Shown here: positions 59,058 through 64,000 of the stretch, piece by piece
How the letters are laid out: each line of letters opens with the position of its first letter
Numbering within the stretch: position 1 is the stretch's first letter
NCBI GenBank assembly: GCA_002105175.1
Contig: MCGE01000011.1
Coordinates: 992,001-1,056,000 of the forward strand
Source: Absidia repens
Lineage: Eukaryota; Mucoromycota; Mucoromycetes; Mucorales; Cunninghamellaceae
Length of the DNA stretch: 64,000 nucleotides
Reading direction: 5' to 3'
Notes under the pieces: model-generated
Seen by the model: only the letters and a program-made list of their open reading frames with translations
Told to the model about the DNA's origin: nothing
Databases searched by the model: none
Made by a program: the position numbers and the translations under genes

Positions 59058-59822
59058 ATGTCCCAATCACCACCATTAGCAAAAATTGACCGGGAGAAGG
59101 TAAATAGAAGGGAAAAATACCACGCAAATTGACTACCTCTGGTTTACTGACGCGTGTTTTTCTTCTTTTATAGGTGTGTCCTTTCTTGTTGAAGATTTAC
59201 ACGCAGGTTGGTCGTCACCACAGGTTAGTAACCTCCATTGTTATATGTATTTTATGATGATTACAGGATAACAGAGATCTCAATATTCTTTTCTTTATCT
59301 TTATTCCAGTGTCAACGAATATCAAAACAATACTCATCCCCCAATCCAGGATGAATTACCAATATATACTTGGTAAGAACAAAAGAAAACATACGCACCG
59401 TTGACCATGGAGGATGAAAAGAGGAAAGCACGTTACTGAAGGGAGTGGTTTTTTAATATTCGATAATTAGGAAAGATGCTACGTTGGGAGAAATCGCCTT
59501 ACTTGTACAGGAAGTGGTACCAGAAGCTCGGCATGCGGATGCTCACTTGACGTTCCGACTTATTTATCTCGACACGGTTTCTGGACGACACCAACAAACA
59601 GAGATCGGCCAAGTAATCAATGCAGAAGAGTCAAAATCTCAATCGAAGACGCTGGAAGACTGCCGATTCATGATTGGCGATTATTTGGATGTAGCAGTAC
59701 ATATGGGTGATCCTCGCTCTTCCTATGGTGATGGTGGTCACGGTACGGATCGATATCAAGGACGGCGTAATGGTGGTGGATTTAGTTTTAGACATAGGGG
59801 TAGGGGTGGTAGACGCTTTTAA
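59058..59822 (+). CDS. SAP18: SAP18 (Sin3-associated polypeptide p18) homologue, 4 exons (168 aa)
   Basis: Exons 59058-59099, 59174-59223, 59310-59372 and 59471-59822 sum to 507 nt. The ubiquitin-like SAP18 fold is clear: IDREKVCPFLLKIYTQVGRHH, ELPIYTWKDATLGEIALLVQ, then LTFRLIYLDTVSGRHQ and RFMIGDYLDVAVH, all typical of SAP18. The protein links Sin3/HDAC and, with RNPS1 and Acinus (ASAP complex), the exon junction complex and splicing. Here the C-terminus adds an Arg/Gly-rich tail (GGGFSFRHRGRGGRRF), a likely RNA-contact or methylation segment. This sits in the same window as the splicing factor CLASRP, although the two are far apart and not co-transcribed. The poly(A) signal is at 59828. 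Confidence 0.95.
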
Positions 59823-59827
59823 CTGTG

Positions 59828-59833
59828 AATAAA
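59828..59833 (+). terminator. Poly(A) signal of SAP18
   Basis: AATAAA 5 nt after the SAP18 stop codon. Confidence 0.5.
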
Positions 59834-60009
59834 AAGTAAACCGTGAACGCTATCTTTGATTATCATTTTCTGTGGGTTGGGGTTTATGCAAAAGTGTTAG
59901 ATGATGTTGTTAGATTTATTTGTTTATTTTGGTTATCGCTAGTTATAAGGTGTCTAATTATCAAGGGCATAGGTTAAAACAACAACAGAAGACTTATTGA
60001 TTTTATTCT

Positions 60010-60011
<2 letters not shown>

Positions 60012-60042
<31 letters not shown>
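60012..60042. repeat. Poly(T) tract (31 nt)
   Basis: Uninterrupted T run in the intergenic DNA between SAP18 and the BAR-PH gene. Confidence 0.95.
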
Positions 60043-60043
<1 letters not shown>

Positions 60044-60505
60044 TATTCGATAGGTACGAAGTTCAATCTACTGCAAGAAACTGACAAACGTGAAGATTTT
60101 CTTGGCCCAGGCTGTGAAACATTACCAAGCTATTATGTTTCAAAATCCATCTTTTTTATCTTTATTATGATTGCTTTTAGTTTTACTTTATAGTTATTTG
60201 ATGGAAGGGTTTGACTGTTGTTACATGTGTGCATTTTTTTTTATCAATAAAAAACGGAAGGCTTCTTTTATTATGTATTATTTATTTGTATCTGGTGATG
60301 GGGGGTTCGGGTTGATGCCTTGAAAAAATTGACAAGATTTTATTGGTTGAAACTCCGGTTTTTATGCTCACATTCCATTTTTTTCGTCTTTTTTCTCTTT
60401 ATTTTTACTTTTTACTTTTGTTTTATTCCATCCCCTTTTGCATTCTCCATCCTGTACAATCCTTTGCTTTACATTTAGTCCCTCTTTATCAATATACATT
60501 ACTTC

Positions 60506-63500
60506 ATGACAACAACGCAACTGCCAACACTTATATCTTCACCCCTCAATATCCTCACGCTGCAAGATGTTATACTAGACTCACCAATCTTTCGCTCCAA
60601 CGTTGAACAAGTAGCGGATCAAGCAGATCTTTTCGAAAAATGGCTTGATGGCTTCGTACGCGTATTAAAGTCATATGTCGATTCTTTATCGAGTAAGTCT
60701 CCCTCCAAAAAAAACAAAGTGCCCACGTAAGCTAAAAGTCTTCAAATTATCTTCATTAGAAACGAATACTCAGACTAGCTTATTATGCAAGCAGCTTGTT
60801 CCAGAAAAAAACGACTACAATTTCATTTGCAGTAAGTAACATGTCTATAGTTGATGGCCTCTGACACCCTTGATTACTGAACACTTCTTCCTCCTCCCCA
60901 CCCCATCTTTTTTTTGTCGCTCTCTAGATTCTCAAATCGCCGGACAGGTTATAAATGGCTTCGCTGGTGCTTTAGAAACTGGGTTATCGGCCAAAGTGAA
61001 ACTGGTAAATCAATATGAAATTTCAAATATAGGGTTATCTTCCTTATATTAACTTTATAACATATTTAGGTGAACGATTTGGACGAAACTCTACTACAAC
61101 CCCTGCAACACTTATTGAAGAACGACATGAAAGAATTCAAGGTATGTAAGGTAGAGAAGAAAACATAGATCACGTCAGTACTAACATGGTGACCATTTTA
61201 GGATATGCGTAGAACATTTGAAAAGTCTCTGGATAAGTACGAAAATCACTTGTCTAGATACAGCAATCTCAGCAAGCAAAAGGAACCGAGCTCTCTCCGG
61301 GAAGATGCGTTTCAAATGTTTGATATACAGAAAACCTATATCCATGCCAGTGGCACCTACTTTATGCAACTCATTACTATCAAGTCCAAAGTAGAACATC
61401 TTTTGGTGGATTGCTTCTCTGACGGCCTCACGGAACATCTTGATCATTTGAACGAGTCCCTTCAGTCTCAAGCATCTGCTCGTGGCATGATACCTGGTTG
61501 GAGGCAATGGCTAGATGAAGTAAGCGTCAAGTTAGGAACGGTCGTACCAGGGGGAGGAATCTGGTACAGTATTACTATAGATGACTAACTAGATGGGGGG
61601 TTTTTTTTTCGACATAGAGCAAAGCAACTTGTGCTTCTCAACTGAAACGAATTCAAGAATCTACGCGCGCTCTGGAAGATGCACACATTCGGCAAATTAG
61701 GCCGCATCGATCACTCAAACGATATTCTACCTCAAACAATGATCAAATGGTTGCTATCACCAACTCATCAACATTTGAATCTTTATCTGATGATGGCAAT
61801 GACCCCGATTCACCGGCAGCCAACAATCCAAAGATGTCTAGCAGTACTTCTTTACCATCAACACCTTTGGGGTGTGAAGTGGACTCTTCTCAACCAGTCA
61901 AATCATCTTCCTCGACTTCTTCACTTTTGTCCGACTCCTCTCTTTCTCAACCAAGTCGTCATGTCAAACAAGGATATCTCTTTAGTCGTATTGTCGTGGG
62001 AAAACCTTCTCGCTATTCCTGGGTTCGGCGTTGGTTCTTCTTGAAGGATGGCTGGTTTGGTCAGTATACTGTATCTACTGTGAACAAAGTGAAAGGAACG
62101 ATGACCATCAACGACCGAATTCCAACAAATGCCTCATGTGAATGCCGTATCTATACTGATATCGATCGCCGTTTTTGTTTTGAAGTCACTGGGTCAGAAA
62201 CGTAAGTAATCATCACAAATTTTAGCCTCATATGCTGTATCTTACGAATTCTTTTTTTTTTTCATATTATTGTAGTTCATTCTTCTTACAATCTGAAACC
62301 GAACAGGACATGCAACAATGGCTGTGGGCAATTGAAAGGGCGAAAGAATACTCTGGAAAAGAAGATACAGCTGCTATGAATGATTTGAATATCCCTCGTG
62401 CCCTTTTATCACCAAAAGCAAATATGACCATTCGCAAATCAGCAAATGATCAATCCCAGTTACTGGTATCCTTATCAGTCTCACCACCTACCATCACATC
62501 ATCCACTGAAAAAATCACAAACACAAAATCAATCGCCCAGGCCACTGATTATTTAGTAAATGATCTCTCCACTGTTTCAGCTCTCACCTCATTGATGGTG
62601 CGCGAAAGCACTTCCAATCCTACAGTAAATGCAGATACAGACTATAGTGATAAGGACAGCAATACCACATCAGATGCCCAAGTGCCGTCGAGCCAACCAG
62701 CAACAGCTTCATCCAGTGAAGAGAAACCAAATGACGATATACCAAATCAGCAACCACAAGAGCAACAGCAGCAGCAGCAACAACCTGTTGAGCGACAATC
62801 CAGTACTGCCTCTTCCTCCTGGTCTATGCCTTGGCTTATGTCTGGAATCAATGTATTATCCTCTTCTAGCGTAGACACTCACGGTGAACCGAAGGTGATT
62901 GTGGTATGGCCTAATAAAGTGGAATCAGACGCTCCTAAAGTCAAGTTGGATGATTATTCGGACGATTTACTGGCTGGTCAGCGCGAACTCCGTCGCTACT
63001 TCGCATGTGTGCCTGAAGATGAAATAGTCATGGATGGTAGGTTTTTGGTGATAGAAAAAAAAAAGAAGAAAGGGACGTGGGATGGGGGATTTGATGCTAA
63101 CAAACCGTTTTATGATCGTTATAGTTTTTTCTGCTTCTCTTTACCGTCAACCGAAACACAGGAACAGACGTGACAGCCTTGATGATGGTGCTAAGAGTGG
63201 TGGTATTGACAAACCTGAACCTCCCAACCAAAATATGAATGACCTTGGAAATGGATACAGTGGCACGGTTTACATGAGTCAGAAGAGCCTGTGGTTTTAT
63301 AGCTGTCGGATGATGACCTGCCTAAATGCCGTAAGTTACATGAAACTTATATACACAATACATAAAATGAAAGCGGTAGTTTCTAATGGTAATTATGTCA
63401 TTTTTTTTTTTTACGTCTAGGTGGTAATTCCATATGGCAGCATCAAAACGATTCGTTTGGAAAAGATATTATCTGCGAACTCACAAGGGATGCTTATGTA

Positions 63501-63614
63501 TATTGACACCAAATCAAATCCATCAATATCCTATTGTTTTGGTGTATGGCTAGATTCCGCTGAGCTGATTGCTGAAAGGTTACGAGTGGTGACTGAAAAT
63601 GCGAAACGTCAAAC

Positions 63615-63653
<39 letters not shown>

Positions 63654-64000
63654 TAAGCGACTGGGTATTGCAGAGTTATGTGATAAACTAAATGAGTCTT
63701 GTATAGAAAATGGACGACCAAGTACTATTTGACATCATCAGGTGCACGACTATCGGAAAGATTCGATCGAAAACACCAACAAGTCAAGTCATAGCAATTA
63801 CAACGTCTAACACAGCGGTCACACCGCTCACCGTCCAAGCGCAATCCCGATTAACCACAGAACCGCAAGCAACATTGGATCACACCGATAACGATGGCAA
63901 TAATTCACCAACTCCTTCAGCATTATCATCATTATCTGATAGTAGTAACCATGTCACCACGAAACTAACATTAGAACGCCAACAACAAAACGCGTCACCT
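60506..64000 (+). CDS. BAR-PH-GRAM (Sip3/Ysp1, LAM-family-like) protein, 10 exons seen, 3' end beyond window
   Basis: Exons 60506-60692, 60760-60831, 60928-61004, 61070-61141, 61202-61519, 61618-62201, 62276-63036, 63125-63330, 63421-63615 and 63707-64000 (open to the edge; at least 922 residues). Residues 1 to about 240 read as a BAR domain (SNVEQVADQADLFEKWLDGF, DLDETLLQPLQHLLKNDMKE, RRTFEKSLDKYENHLSRY). A PH domain follows at about 357-465 (VKQGYLFSRIVVGKPSRYSW, WFFLKDGWFGQYTV, MQQWLWAIERAKEY). After a disordered stretch comes a GRAM-like fold at about 715-830 (EDEIVMDVFSASLYRQPK, GTVYMSQKSLWFYS, VIPYGSIKTIRLEK). BAR-PH-GRAM order matches fungal Sip3/Ysp1 (LAM) proteins, which continue into a VASt sterol-transfer domain and TM anchor at ER-plasma membrane contacts; that part would lie past the window. 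The intron after exon 9 starts GTAAAA with a 34-A run. Its upstream splice partner at exon 8 was chosen to keep VMDVFSASLYRQ. Confidence 0.85.

Larger units (their letters stand above)
59823..60505. other. Intergenic region before the BAR-PH gene
   Basis: About 680 nt; a 31-nt T run at 60012-60042 and a C/T-rich leader just before the next ATG. No gene. Confidence 0.5.

Noticed and set aside
51898..63730. Shared MDDQVL-like start at 51898 and in the BAR-PH gene at 63710
   Set aside because: Only about six codons match and the following sequence differs completely. Too short to call homology.
1..64000. tRNA, rRNA, CRISPR arrays, bacterial-type operons
   Set aside because: No tRNA-like B box with cloverleaf arms, no rRNA signature, no regularly spaced repeats with spacers; the gene structure is clearly eukaryotic.

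Overview
This 64 kb window is nuclear DNA of a filamentous fungus, most likely an early-diverging Mucoromycota (Mucorales-like) species. The genes are eukaryotic, with many short introns of about 50-120 nt that use GTAAGT/GTATGT donors and TAG/CAG acceptors. Intergenic DNA is AT-rich and full of long poly(A)/poly(T) runs. The gene set includes a WC-2-type PAS/GATA photoreceptor partner, a Con7-type C2H2 factor, SAP18, CLASRP, an RBR ligase and a BAR-PH-GRAM protein. One intron has the full hallmarks of a minor (U12-type) AT-AC intron, which fits an early-diverging fungus better than most Dikarya. No tRNA, rRNA, CRISPR array or complete transposon was recognised.

Layout. 0.5-3.4 kb: two lineage-type hypothetical proteins (+). 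3.9-8.4 kb: an RBR E3 ubiquitin ligase and a Con7-like zinc-finger factor (both -). 9.3-11 kb: a degenerate gene (-). 12.1 kb: a small secreted double-psi beta-barrel protein (+). 13.9-15.4 kb: a WC-2 homologue (-). 17.5 kb: an orphan Ser/Pro-rich protein (+). 19.9-22.6 kb: a Csm1/Pcs1 monopolin homologue (-) and thymidylate synthase (+), diverging from a 155 bp promoter. 22.7-30.7 kb: a DHHC palmitoyltransferase, an F-BAR/SH3 scaffold and a CLASRP-type SR protein (all +). 33.9-35.9 kb: a coiled-coil, tail-hydrophobic protein (-). 36.3-37.9 kb: a Ptc7-type mitochondrial PP2C phosphatase (+). 41.3-44.5 kb: a germinal-centre (Nak1/Kic1-like) kinase (+). 45.2-46.9 kb: a mitochondrial carrier (+). 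49.6-51.6 kb: a decayed Trf4/5-type non-canonical poly(A) polymerase (-). 53.8-58.7 kb: a 14-TM MFS transporter and a hexokinase-like protein with eroded catalytic motifs (+). 59.1 kb: SAP18 (+). 60.5 kb to the window end: a BAR-PH-GRAM (Sip3/Ysp1-like) protein, cut by the window edge (+).

Most exon chains were rebuilt by hand from splice consensus, reading-frame phase and recalled family motifs. In every complete gene the summed exon length is a multiple of three, which is a useful internal check. The gene-poor stretches at 13, 31.6, 39.2 and 47.4 kb each hold a copy, in the same orientation, of one dispersed non-coding repeat family. The highlights are the U12-type intron in CLASRP, an in-frame hydrophobic intron in the PTC7 homologue, the MBF/E2F-like divergent promoter, the hexokinase pseudoenzyme, the Trf4-like pseudogene and the repeat family.
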